From contig CAUYUJ010001373.1 of assembly GCA_963575745.1 (NCBI GenBank), positions 33,973 to 97,972 of the forward strand: 64,000 nucleotides of DNA. The letters run 5' to 3'. Positions 23,604 to 33,260 of this stretch are shown in pieces. The translations under genes and the position numbers were made by a program. Under the pieces are notes generated by a model. It was not told where the DNA came from. It ran no database searches and saw nothing but the letters and a program-made list of their open reading frames with translations. This DNA is from Prorocentrum cordatum (Eukaryota; Sar; Dinophyceae; Prorocentrales; Prorocentraceae). Position 1 is the first letter of the stretch, and every line of letters starts with the position of its first letter.

Positions 23604-24080
23604 CCTCCTGGAGCCTTCTTGGAGGTCATCCGGGAGGCCTCCCGAAGGCAAAATTGAGGGGATGTCTAGAGCGAAACGCTTGTTGCTCAAAAATGTTAAG
23701 CAACCCCCAGGGTTCTTCCTGATGTTCACATCTTGGGCTATGCTGGAGGCTCTCCGAAGGCGCTTCGACTTGAGAGTCCATCCGCTCTTTTGTAGCATGC
23801 GACTTTGGGGGGATGTCCCTAGCGATTTGGTCTTTGTTGACAATCCCAAGACGAAGCCAGCGTTTTCACGATCCCAGCTGTTCGAGGAAGTCTCGAGCGA
23901 AACGCTCGTTTTTTTAAAGCTCCACATCGAGCAGCCCAGAGGGCCGTCCCACCCGATAAATAACGAGGCGCGAGCGGCCATTAGACCATTTTCCCCCCGC
24001 TTCGCCCCTCACCTGGACCCCCTCCATTTAAGGGCTTCGCCCCAACTCAACGTACGTCACTCGTACCTCGCTCTTTCCGT
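23604..24080 (+). repeat. 480-bp module, copy 1 (left flank of the minisatellite)
   Basis: Begins CCTCCTGGAGCC and ends near CACTCGTACCTCGCT. It is about 90% alike by eye to 26140-26595, in the same orientation, with about 30 bases (23823-23851) missing from the second copy. It contains three GAGGA(A/T)GTC-type motifs (about 23659, 23815 and 23884); the last has a perfect GAGCG-AAA-CGCTC dyad. One frame stays open across it but shifts in the other copy, so I do not call it coding. Confidence 0.8.
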
Positions 24081-24122
24081 GAAAGAGCGCTTCAGCTACT
24101 TGCCCGAGATGGCGCATGGCAC

Positions 24123-25740
24123 CCTGCGCTCTTGGGAGCCTTGGTGGTGAGAGCGTGTTGCGTCACGGCTCGTGCTTGGGGGCCTTGATGGTAAGCGCGT
24201 GCTACGTCACCGCTCTCTGTTGGGAGCCTTGGTGATAAGAGCTTGTTGCATCACGGCTCGTGCGTGGGAGCCTTGCTGGCAAGCGCGTGTTACGTCACCG
24301 CTCTCTGCTGGGAGCCTTGGTGGTAAGAGCTTGTTGCGTCACGTCTCGTGCTTGGGAGCCTTGCTGGTACGCGCGAGTCCGCCCTCTGTTAGGAGCTTTG
24401 GTGGTGAGAGCGTGTTGCGCCACGGCTCGTGCTTGGGAGCTTTGCTGGCAAGCGCGTGTTACGTCACCGCTCTCTGTTGGGAGCCTTGGTGGTGAGAGCG
24501 TGTTGCGTCACGGCTCGTGCTTGGGAGCCTTGCTGGCAAGCGCGTGTTACGTCACCGCTCTCTGTTGGGAGCCTTGGTGGTGAGAGCGTGTTGCGTCACG
24601 GCTCGTGCTTGGGAGCCTTGCTGGCAAGCGCGTGTTACGTCACCGCTCTCTGTTGGGAGCCTTGGTGGTGAGAGCGTGTTGCGTCACGGCTCGTGCTTGG
24701 GAGCCTTGCTGGCAAGCGCGTGTTACGTCACCGCTCTCTGTTGGGAGCCTTGGTGGTGAGAGCGTGTTGCGTCACGGCTCGTGCTTGGGAGCCTTGCTGG
24801 CAAGCGCGTGTTACGTCACCGCTCTCTGTTGGGAGCCTTGGTGGTGAGAGCGTGTTGCGTCACGCTCGTGCTTGGGAGCTTTGCTGGCAAGCGCGTGTTA
24901 CGTCACCGCTCTCTGTTGGGAGCCTTGGTGGTGAGAGCGTGTTGCGTCACGCTCGTGCTTGGGAGCTTTGCTGGTAAGCGCGTGCTACGTCACGCTCTCT
25001 GTTGGGAGCCTTGGTGATAAGAGCTTGTTGCGTCACGGCTCGTGCGTTGGGAGCTTTGCTGATAAGCGCGTGCTACGTCACCGCTCTCTGTTGGGAGCCT
25101 TGGTGATAAGAGCTTGTTGCGTCACGGCTCGTGCGTTTGCTGGTAGCCGTCACCGCTGCTTGGTAAAGAGCTTGTTGCGTGCTACACGTCACCGCTCTCT
25201 GTTGGGAGCCTTGGTGGGAAGAACTTGTTGCGTCACAGCTCGTGCTTGGGAGCTTTGCTGGTAAGCGCGTGCTACGTCACCGCTCTCTGTTGGGAGCCTT
25301 GGTGATAAGAGCTTGTTGCGTCACGGCTCGTGCGTGGGAGCTTTGCTGATAACCGCGTGCTACGTCACCGCTCTCTGTTGGGAGCCTTGGTGGGAAGAAC
25401 TTGTTGCGTCACAGCTCGTGCTTGGGAGCCTTGCTGGCAAGCGCGTGTTACGTCACCGCTCTCTGCTGGGAGACTTGGTGGTAAGAGCTTGTTGCGTCAC
25501 GGCTCGTGCGTGGGAGCTTTGCTGGTAACCGCGTGCTACGTCACCGCTCTCTGTTGGGAGCCTTGGTGGGAAGAACTTGTTGCGTCACCGCTCTCTGTTC
25601 AGCGTCCTCGTGCCCAGAGATGTTCACGTTGCCGCTCGCTCTTAGGAGCCGTGGTGGTAAGAACGTGTTGCGTCATCGCTCGCTCTTGGGAGCCGTGCTG
25701 GTAAGCGCGTGTTACGTCACCGCTCTCAGTTCAGAGCCTT
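24123..25740 (+). repeat. 88-bp minisatellite built of two 44-bp half-units
   Basis: About 37 half-units alternate between type A (GTGTTGCGTCACGGCTCGTG with a TGGGAGCCTTGCTGGC end) and type B (GTGTTACGTCACCGCTCTCT with a TGGGAGCCTTGGTGGT end). Both half-units are exactly 44 bases, giving an 88-base higher-order period. The centre (about 24400-24950) is nearly perfect; both ends are more diverged, with one rearranged patch at 25130-25190. Every half-unit keeps (A/G)CGTCAC. Since 88 is not divisible by 3, the overlapping frames seen here are artefacts. Confidence 0.95.
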
Positions 25741-25741
25741 G

Positions 25742-25995
25742 CTCTTCCTCCTCCTCCTCCTCCTCGTCCTATTCCTCATCCTCATCTTCCTCATCCTCCT
25801 CCTCCTCATCATCATCCTCATCATCCTCTTCCTCTGCCTCCTCCTCCTCCCCTTCACCTCCTCCATTCCTCCTCCTCCTCCTCCTCCTCCTCCTCCTCCT
25901 CCTCCTCCGCCTCCTCCTCCTCCTCCTCCTCCTTCTCCTCCTCCTCCTCCTCCTCCCCCTCCTCCTCCTCCTCTTCCTTCTCCTCCTCCTCCAAG
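25742..25995. repeat. CCT/CTC tract with CAT patches
   Basis: Pyrimidine tract between the minisatellite and the second 480-bp module. 25996-26140 is a short unique stretch. Confidence 0.9.
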
Positions 25996-26139
25996 GCTCC
26001 CTCAGGACAACCCATGTGGGCCTCACAAGGACTCCCAGGAAGCTGCAAGAGGCTCCCCGAAACAGGCCCCAACAGTGGCACCCAAGAGGGCCCTCTGGGT
26101 GCCACTGGTGGTGCCTATTCCTCGTCCTCCTCCTCCCCC

Positions 26140-26595
26140 TCCTCCTGGAGCCATCTTGGAGGTCATCCGAGAGCCCTCCCAAAGGCAAAATTGAGGGGAT
26201 GTCTCGAGCAAAACGCTTGTTGTTCGAAAAATGTTAAACCACCCCCAGGGTTATTCCTGATGTTCGCATCTTGGGCTATCCTGGAGGTTCTCCGAAGGCG
26301 CTTCGACTTGAGAGTCCATCCGCTCTTTTGTAGCATACGACTGTGGGGGGGATGTCCCTAGCGAAGCCAGCGATTTCAGGATCCCAGTTGTTCGAGGATG
26401 TCTCGAGCGAAACGCTCGTGGTTAACAAAGAAGCTCAACATCGAGCAGCCCAGAGGGCCGTCCCACCCGATAAATAACGCGGCGCGACATTCCATGAGAT
26501 CATTTGTCCCCCGCTTCGCCCCGCCCCCAGACCCCCTCCCTTTAAGGGCTTCGCCCCAACTCAACGTAAATCACTCGTACCTCGCTATTTCCGTT
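26140..26595 (+). repeat. 480-bp module, copy 2 (right flank)
   Basis: Direct repeat of 23604-24080. Motif positions are about 26194, 26345 and 26391; the last again has GAGCG-AAA-CGCTC. A further isolated motif (GAGGATGTCCCTGGCGAAAT) lies at about 26868. Confidence 0.8.
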
Positions 26596-26900
26596 ACCTG
26601 CTTGGCATGGGGACGGAAGGCGCGGGTTCTTTCTGTGACGGCGTGAGGCCGCTGGCTTAGTGTTTCCGAACCCGCTTGGTGATAAGGCTTCGGTACGGCA
26701 GAGAGAGCGGGCGGCAGACTCGATCGCCTTGGACATTTTGGAGGACATCTTGACGCCATTCTGGGCCATCTTAGGGCCTTTGTGGGCCGCTTTGGGGGGC
26801 TATGTTGGGCCGTCTTGAGTCCTCCCGAGGGCGACCCCAAGACGATGTCGACCAGAGCGCACTTGTTTGAGGATGTCCCTGGCGAAATCTTCATTTTGGG

Positions 26901-27125
26901 GCCCTAGATAGGGCCATTAGACTCTGGGACCCCCCTGCCTACCCCGCCACACCCCCCCCTCGCTATTTCTCCCGACTAACGGATCGCGACGAAGCGCGCT
27001 TTCCGTCATTTTTGGGCCCTAGATAGGGCCATTAGACTCTGGGCCCCCCCTGCCTACCCCGCCACACAACCCCCTTGTTTTCTCCCGACCAACGGATCGC
27101 GACGCAGCGCGCTTTCCGTCATCCG
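26901..27125 (+). repeat. 115-bp tandem duplication
   Basis: GCCCTAGATAGGGCCATTAG begins at 26901 and again at 27016. Both copies end in CGCGCTTTCCGTCAT. GCCCTA-GA-TAGGGC at each start is a 6-bp-arm palindrome. Confidence 0.85.
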
Positions 27126-27207
27126 CCGTCCCCTGTCGGCTTGCCAGAAGGGCGCCCGGCGTGCTCAGCCCTTTCGATGTTGGTTCTTTTGAAACTCCCC
27201 CGGCACG

Positions 27208-27360
27208 GGCTTCTCCTCCTCCTCCTCCTCCTCCTCCTCTCCTCCTCCTCTCCTCCTCCCTCCTCCTCCTCCTCCTCCTCCTCCTCCTCCCCTCCCCTCT
27301 CCACCCCCTCCCCCTCCTCCTCCCCCTCCTCCTCCTCATCCCCCTCCTCCTCCTCAACTC
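27208..27360. repeat. CCT tract
   Basis: About 150 bases of CCT/CCCT units. Confidence 0.9.
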
Positions 27361-27446
27361 TTCGAGTTTGGCCTTCGGCTTGTCCCGCCGGCACGGAATA
27401 AGGACCCGTAAACTCCCCAGGTCGTCGGTCTTCCCGCGCCAGACAG

Positions 27447-27955
27447 CCCCAAGATGGCCTCCAAGATGGCCCAAGATGGCCTCCAAGTCGCCAAAGATGG
27501 TCCAAGATGGTTTCCAAGACGGCCCGAGAGAGTCCAAGATGCCTTCAAGTTCGTCCAAGAAGCCTCCAAGACGGCCCAAGATGGCTCCAAGATGGCCTCA
27601 GACTGGCCAAGAGGCCCCCAAGAGGCCTCCAAGACGTCCTCCAGGAAGGCCCGAAAGGACGAAAATCATTGATTTCCCAAAGGTATCAAGGATTTTGGCA
27701 TTCTCTTCGTATCAGCTCTCCGACGGCCCAAGACGGCCCAAGAGGCCCCCAACATCGTCCCAAGAGCGCCCAGGAGGCCTCCAAGATGGCCCCATGACAG
27801 CCCAAGAGGCCCCCAAGAGGGCCCCAAGAAGAGCCCAAGACGGCCCAAGATGGCCCCCAAGACGCCCAAAATGGCCTCCACGGCCAAGATGGCCTCCAAG
27901 ATGCCCCCAAGACGGCCAAGAAGGCCTCTAAGACAGCGAAAATGGCCCCAAGATC
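27447..27955 (+). repeat. CCAAGATGGCC minisatellite, copy 1 of a segmental duplication
   Basis: Imperfect 9- to 15-base units CCAAGATGGCCT, CCAAGACGGCCC and CCAAGAGGCCCC. The first 300 bases, including the non-repetitive block GGACGAAAATCATTGATTTC and TTTTGGCATTCTCTTC, match 29175-29480 closely. Frames are open on both strands because most units lack stops. Confidence 0.8.
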
Positions 27956-28021
27956 CGCCGCCACCTGTTGATTCATCACAGGAATACCTGGCGTGCTGAA
28001 TCCTTTCGCCTTTGTTTTTTT

Positions 28022-28065
28022 CCCAACCATCCTGTGGTGTTGGGTCCTCGTTTTGAAGAGACAGT
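28022..28065 (+). repeat. Satellite header module, copy 1
   Basis: CCAACCATCCTGTGG, then GTGTTGGGTCCTCGTTTTGA and AGAGAC. The same block precedes the arrays at 55.9 and 60.35 kb. In all three places a short CTCC-rich tract (here 28075-28115) separates it from the satellite. Confidence 0.8.
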
Positions 28066-28126
28066 GCTCCGCGTCTCCTCTCCTCCTCCCTCTCCTCCCT
28101 CCTCCCCCGCACCGCACCCATTTCGG

Positions 28127-29040
28127 CAGACCACTCACACGCTTCATGGCCCCATAGGGAGCCCCACCGAAGGCCCCAGTGGCAAAGTTCGCATGGCGGC
28201 CTCGGGCTAGTTCGGCGCACCCTTCACACGTTTCTTGGCCCCATAGGGAGCTCCACCGAAGGCCCAGTGGCAAAATTCGCATGGTGGCCTCGGGCCAGTT
28301 CGGCGCACCCCTCACGAGGATCGTGGCCCCATAGAGAGCCCCACCGAAGCCCCCAGTGGGAAAGTTCGCATGGCGGCCTCGGGCCAGTTCGGCGCACCCC
28401 TCACGAGGGCCGTGGCCCCATAGGGAGCTCCATCGAAGGCCCCAGTGGGAAAGTTCGCATGGCGGCCTCGGGCCAGTTCGGCGCACCCCTCACGAGGACC
28501 GCGGCCCCATAGGGAGCTCCACCGAAGGCCCCAGTGGGAAAGTTCGCATGGCGGCCTCGGGCCAGTTCGGCGCACCCCTCACGAGGATCGTGGCCCCATA
28601 GGGAGCTCCACCGAAGGCCCCAGTGGGAAAGTTCGCATGGCGGCCTCGGGCTAGTTCGGCGCACCCCTCACGAGGACCGTGGCCCCACAGGGAGCCCCAC
28701 CGAAGGCCCCAGTGGCAAAGTTCGCATGGCGGCCTCGGGCCAGTTCGGCGCACCCCTCACGAAGATCGTGGCCCCATAGAGAGCCCCACCGAAGCCCCCA
28801 GTGGGAAAGTTTGCATGGCGGCCTCGGGCCAGTTGGGCGCACCCCTCACTAGGATCGTGGCCCCATCGCGAAGGCCCCAGTGGGAAAGTTCTCATGGCGG
28901 CCTCGGGCCAGTTGGGCGCACCCCTCACTAGGATCGTGGCCCCATCGCGAAGGCCCCAGTGGGAAAGTTCGCATGGCGGCCTCGGGCCAGTTGGGCGCAC
29001 CCCTCACGAGGATCGCGGCCCCATATGGAGCCCCATCGAA
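28127..29040 (+). repeat. 89-bp satellite array, about 10 units
   Basis: The unit reads CGTGGCCCCATAGGGAGCTC, CACCGAAGGCCCCAGTGG, AAAGTTCGCATGGCGGCCTC, GGGCCAGTTCGGCGCACCCC, TCACGAGGA. The period is exactly 89 in the middle units; two units near 28860-28950 carry a deletion (CATCGCGAAGG). The 89-base period rotates the frame, which explains the stacked P/R-rich frames on both strands. Confidence 0.95.
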
Positions 29041-29044
29041 CATG

Positions 29045-29110
29045 ATAGTCACGACTGCGGTACTCACAGCTGCATATGGTTGGGTCTTTCGCCAGGCGAA
29101 TTTGGTTCTT
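29045..29110 (+). repeat. Satellite flank module (TGCATATGGT), copy 1
   Basis: GGTACTCACAGCTGCATATG, then GTTGGGTCTTTCGCCAGGCG. Related blocks lie at 30605-30650, 60276-60338 and 62770-62825, each next to a satellite array. Confidence 0.7.
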
Positions 29111-29164
29111 TTCCCCAAAGAACTCTCCCTGGGACATCAACGACCGCGAACAATTCTCCAATAC

Positions 29165-29830
29165 GGCTCAAGATGGCCTCTAAGATGGTCACGTTGGCCC
29201 AAGATGGCCTCCAAGATGGCCCAAGATGGCCTTCAAGTCGCCAAAGATGGTCCAAAATGGCTTCCAAGACGGCCCGAGAGAGTCCAAGATGCCTTCAAGT
29301 TCGTCCAAGAAGCCTCCAAGACGGCCCAAGATGGCTCCAAGATGGCCCAAGACTGGCCAAGAGGGCCCCAAGAGGCCTCCAAGACGTCCTCCAGGAGGGC
29401 CCGAAAGGACGAAAATCATTGATTTCCCAAAGGTATCTAAAGGATTTTGGCATTCTCTTCTTATCAGCTCTCTGACGGCCCAAGACGGGATCAGAGGCCC
29501 CCGACATCGTCCCAAGAGCGCCCAGGAGGCCTCCAAGATGGCCCCATGACAGGCCAGGAGGCCCCCAAGAGGACCCCAACAAGACCCCAAGACGGCCCAA
29601 GATGGCCCCCAAGAAGCCCAAGATGGTCAAGATGGCCAAGATAGCCTCCAAGCTGCCTCCAAGACAGCCAAGATGGCCTTCAAGACGGCGAAGATGGCCC
29701 CAAGATGCACCCAAGACGGCCCCAGATGGCCTGAAGATGGCCTTAGACTGCCCAAAAGGCCCGCCAGAGGCCTCCAAGACGGCCCAAGACCCCTCCAAGA
29801 CGTCCTCCAGGAAACCCGAAAGCTCGGAAA
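29165..29830 (+). repeat. CCAAGATGGCC minisatellite, copy 2
   Basis: Same unit and same internal unique block as 27447-27955, extended by a further 190 bases of CAAGATGGCC units. Copies 1 and 2 bracket the first 89-bp satellite array as direct repeats. 29831-29995 is unique with two GAAAGCTC-CGAAA(C/A)CCAC blocks. Confidence 0.8.
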
Positions 29831-29999
29831 CCACCTGGTCCGATAGCTCGCCCGACTCCGTGTTCCCCGAAAGCTCTCGAAACCCACTCGGGGAACGCGT
29901 GGCCCGATAGCTTGGCCAAGCTCAAACCCAACTTTCGGCCACGCAGGCGCTTCCAACAAGGCAGGAGGCGACTGTGATTCGCCGTAGGCGTCTTCGATA

Positions 30000-30430
30000 G
30001 GGAGCCCCAACTATGGCCCAAACGCCAGGGTTCGCATGGCGGCGCCGCCCCATTACGGCAGCCCTCACACGTCTCGTGACCCCATAGGTGGCCCCACGGA
30101 GGGCCCAAATCACACCCCTCGCCCGCCTCGTGGGCCCGTACGAAGCTGCAAAAAGAGCCCCAAACGCCAGGGCTCGCATGGCGGCGCCGCCCCGTTGCGG
30201 CACACCCCTCGCGCGCCTCGCTGCCACGCGTGGAGTTTCACCGCAGGCCCCAGCGGCAGGCGTCGCACGGCGGCGCCGCCTCCTTGCGGCACACCCCTCG
30301 TGCGCTCCGTGGCCCCGCAGGGGAGCTCCACCGACGGCGCCAGGTGCCCGCGCCTGCATGGCGGCACTGTCCCAATGGGACACCCCGGGCACGCGTCGTT
30401 GGCCCCATGGGGAGCCTCCCTGCCTTCGCC
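30000..30430 (+). repeat. Diverged 89/90-bp satellite array
   Basis: About five units with GGGTTCGCATGGCGGCGCCG, CACCCCTCGCGCGCCTCG and GGAGCTCCACCGACGGC landmarks. More diverged and more GC-rich than the 28.1-kb array. Confidence 0.75.
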
Positions 30431-30494
30431 CCACCTGTCGGAAGGGGCCCCAGGACACACAAATAAATACACACAAATAAAACAAAACATAGTT

Positions 30495-30650
30495 TCGCAT
30501 ATTTTCTGGGTTTCTGTCTTCCCCCCCATTTCCCATATTTCCCCATATCTTCCGGGGAATCGAGGATTAATTGTGTCTGTGTGTTTTTTCCTCTCCCACC
30601 TGTCTTGCGGTATTCACGCCTGCACATGGTTGAGCCTTTCGCCTGGATGA
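30495..30650 (+). repeat. Satellite flank modules
   Basis: TTTCTGTCTTCCCCCCCATT, TCCCATATTTCCCC and GGGAATCGAGGATTAATTGT (30500-30580) match 62830-62920. GCGGTATTCACGCCTGCACA (30607) is a diverged copy of the TGCATATGGT module. The order of the two modules is reversed relative to 62.8 kb. 30651-31170 is GC-rich with a short GGA run (30943-30972) and no gene that I can support. Confidence 0.7.
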
Positions 30651-31237
30651 TTTGCCACTTTCATTGGTTCAGGGGCATCTGGGAAGCCTCTCGTGCCCCC
30701 TCGCAATCCCGTCGGGACCACCTCGGGGTCGATGGGGGCCTCTGGGCGCACTTTCCCCACTCGAACACATCAAACACATTCCGCAGTGGAATCGCCAACG
30801 ATACCGCAGCCCCTCACCCCAAGGCCAACGCTCTTCGGCGGCGAGCGAGGGGGGGAAGTGGGAAGGAGAAGGCCTTCTGAGAAGGAGGCGGGGCTTCTCA
30901 GCAGCCCTCGCGCCTCCTGAGAGGTCTGCTGCATCTTCGGGGAGGAGGAGGAGGAGGAGGAGGAGAAGAGGAGGTGCGTTTGCCCGAGAGCCGGGCACAG
31001 CGCCCAGGGCGGGCCGCGCCGAGCGGGGCGCGCCGCGCAGGCGCCGCCCGCGATCCCCCACGGGCACCGCGGACAGCAAGGTGCCACAAGGACCGCAACA
31101 TCAGCAACGTGAACACCACGGGGAAGGTCCCCCGATCGCCCGCGTGGCACAGGCGAGCCAGACGCCACAGGGCTGCAGCCAGAGTATTGTTGCGGATTTC
31201 AAAGGCGAGAGGTTATCTGGATAAACATCACAGCAGA

Positions 31238-33223
31238 ATGGCAAGGTCTCTGTCTAGGAATCGAGGACGTGACCGATATGAGAGGCGTGATCGTGAGCGA
31301 GCTGGTCAGGAGCAAAGAGATGAAAAGTATCGTCATGCGAACAGATGGCAGTGTCGGCAGTGTGGATTGACAAACCCGAACAGTTCAAAGACATGCTCAT
31401 GCCAGGACAAGCCCCCAAGGGCAAGAACGCCAAAAGAAAAAGCTCCGCCAAAGAGACTGCCGCACATCCAGAAGCTCATAGACGACATCCCGATCGCCAT
31501 GCCGGAGGAGGCGAGGGACATGGAGTGCTGGGAAGAGCCGCCAACGGACAACCAGGCAGCGAGGGCATTCAGGTACAAGATATATGCTAAGCAGACACAG
31601 GTCGCAGCAGCTGTATATGCAGCAGAGAAAGCAGGTATTGAGATGGACAACGAGAAGGAGATCATTGCGGCCCTGAAGTACACCTTGGACATCATGAAGC
31701 CAGCAGCAGCACGAGTGGAAGGTCATCGAAAAAACGTGGATCGATGGAAGGATAAGATCAAGGAGCTGAAAAAAGAACAGGTCATGCTGAACTATAAGAA
31801 AGAAGATGCAGAACAACAACTTGAACGAGCATGCGCGGCACTAAAAGAAGCCATCAGAGATCGAGACGGCGAAGAAGAAGAAGCAGACAATGAGGAGGAA
31901 AATAATTCAGAAGCAGAATACTTGGAAGCGCTAATGGATCTGGAACCCAGACTTGCAGTACCGCCGCCTTCGACACCGAAGGAAGTGAGGAAGAGGACCC
32001 CACCAGAAGCAAAGATATCCGGCGGTCACGTTCCTCAAGTACCTCAGCCGCAGCATGCAGAAATGATAGCGAGCCATCAGATCCAAAAACTTATTGAAAT
32101 GATTCAGCAGCAGCAGCTTCAGAATGGTAACTTACAGGCGACGATCCAGCAGCTGCAGATGGACAACGTCAACCAGAAGACCATGTACGACCAGCAGATG
32201 GCTATGCAGCAGTACTACATGCAGCAGCTAATGGACAAGCATCCAGAAGAATGGTCACCAGCTACTTTTCCCGAGGAAGAAGCGGAGCCAGCTCATGCAC
32301 GTGCGGCAACGAACGGCAGATTGCATGAAGCGGACATCATCAGCACAAACGAGTCTAAAGATTGCAAGCAGAAGGTGATGGAGGACATGGCTGATCGTGT
32401 GAAAGCAGAGGATGCAAAACGACAGAAAAAGCAGAACATGAGCCAAGAGACACCGGTGGTGCAGTCAGTCAAATCATCAGAAAGGCCAGCACAAGGCGTA
32501 CCCAATCCGACTATCACGGGCGAGATTGAGATGGAGTCGAAACCAGAAAAAGAAGACGAAGTACATGTTGCATCTCAAGATCGATACCCAGAACTTCCGA
32601 GCCAGGATGTTATCTCAGCCTTGACCGCCAGCCAACTGAGAGCCGCGCTGCAAGCAGTTGGATCAGATACGGAATCGGTACCAGCAGAACAGCCATCTCC
32701 AGAATTTGTATGTTCACCAACAGAAGTGGCAAGCGAAGTGGGAGAAAACGATCAACAGCAAGTGCCAGCATGTGCGGATGGAACAGCTACGCCTGAGCAG
32801 CGTACACCGAATGGTATCCCACGGACGTTGTCACCGCAATCACCGATTACTACGACGGAGCCTTTGACTCAGGAAAATGTACGAGATGGAGAAAAAGAGA
32901 AGCATCGCCACTTGAGATCGCCTACACCAGCGAGGAGAGAGAGATCACGTGAAGGTTTTCGCCAAAGAGGAAGCCCAGAAAGGTACAACATCGCCAGCGG
33001 AGATACGCCCCCTCGCGAACCTGAACGAGCACAATCACTTCCCCGATTTGGCACCGCTTTTCGTGAAGGAGAGAGCAGTTCATCAGGGAAGCCACCGCCA
33101 GCACGCATCGCCAGGAGGTCCATGCTCGCATTCGGCAGATTCGCGCGCACGGGATCAATCGGAGCGCCGGCCAGCACAGGCTGGGGCGAGCGTACCATTG
33201 ACGGGATCGCGGGCAGCCGCTAA
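31238..33223 (+). CDS. Retrotransposon ORF1: zinc-finger, coiled-coil protein
   Basis: 661 aa from the first ATG (31238). The frame is open upstream to at least 30974 but without an ATG. The N-terminus is R/S-rich (MARSLSRNRGRDRYERRDRE). It is followed by a RanBP2-like finger: W37, C39, C42, N46, C53, C55; spacing matches W-x-C-x2-C-x3-N-x6-C except for a final CxC instead of CxxC. Residues about 160-215 form a charged coiled coil ending in an E-rich run. Residues about 280-335 are Q/M-rich and helical. The C-terminus (about 545-661) is R/S/P-rich, like nucleic-acid-binding ORF1 tails. The likely role is packaging the element RNA; that is family-level inference. The last 308 bases overlap the open frame of ORF2, which is +1 relative to this one. 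Confidence 0.8.
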   Translation: MARSLSRNRGRDRYERRDRERAGQEQRDEKYRHANRWQCRQCGLTNPNSSKTCSCQDKPPRARTPKEKAPPKRLPHIQKLIDDIPIAMPEEARDMECWEEPPTDNQAARAFRYKIYAKQTQVAAAVYAAEKAGIEMDNEKEIIAALKYTLDIMKPAAARVEGHRKNVDRWKDKIKELKKEQVMLNYKKEDAEQQLERACAALKEAIRDRDGEEEEADNEEENNSEAEYLEALMDLEPRLAVPPPSTPKEVRKRTPPEAKISGGHVPQVPQPQHAEMIASHQIQKLIEMIQQQQLQNGNLQATIQQLQMDNVNQKTMYDQQMAMQQYYMQQLMDKHPEEWSPATFPEEEAEPAHARAATNGRLHEADIISTNESKDCKQKVMEDMADRVKAEDAKRQKKQNMSQETPVVQSVKSSERPAQGVPNPTITGEIEMESKPEKEDEVHVASQDRYPELPSQDVISALTASQLRAALQAVGSDTESVPAEQPSPEFVCSPTEVASEVGENDQQQVPACADGTATPEQRTPNGIPRTLSPQSPITTTEPLTQENVRDGEKEKHRHLRSPTPARRERSREGFRQRGSPERYNIASGDTPPREPERAQSLPRFGTAFREGESSSSGKPPPARIARRSMLAFGRFARTGSIGAPASTGWGERTIDGIAGSR

Positions 33224-33260
33224 GAGCGGCAAGCAGGTTCACTTTGGACCTGTAGAATGC

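Noticed and set aside
22879-24150. A 423-codon plus-strand frame crossing satellite, CCT tract and the 480-bp module
   Set aside because: It runs through three unrelated repeats, and the second copy of the module (26140-26595) does not keep the frame.
24172-25017. Stack of overlapping 80-residue frames in the 88-bp minisatellite
   Set aside because: Identical frames repeat every 88 bases, which is not a multiple of three; artefact of the tandem repeat. A CRISPR array was also considered and rejected because there are no spacers.
27686-28486. Minus-strand frames of more than 180 codons over the satellite
   Set aside because: The 89-bp period gives shifted copies of the same peptide in every frame; no start or unique region.
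28127-29040. GGTTCGCATGG in the satellite as a B box of a tRNA-derived SINE
   Set aside because: No matching A box at the right distance and the unit is purely tandem.
29150-29180. ATACGGCTCAAG as a possible dinoflagellate spliced-leader relic (CCATTTTGGCTCAAG)
   Set aside because: Only the GGCTCAAG end matches, and the surrounding CAAGATGG units explain it. TTGGCTCAGG near 16155 on the minus strand was rejected for the same reason.
30974-31237. Extension of ORF1 upstream to 30974
   Set aside because: The frame is open but begins with GTG and reads an R/A/P-rich GC-biased peptide like the flank. The first ATG at 31238 coincides with the compositional change.
32949-33260. ORF2 start at 32949
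   Set aside because: That codon is GTG; the first ATG in the frame is 33261. The upstream open stretch is kept only as a possible frameshift product.
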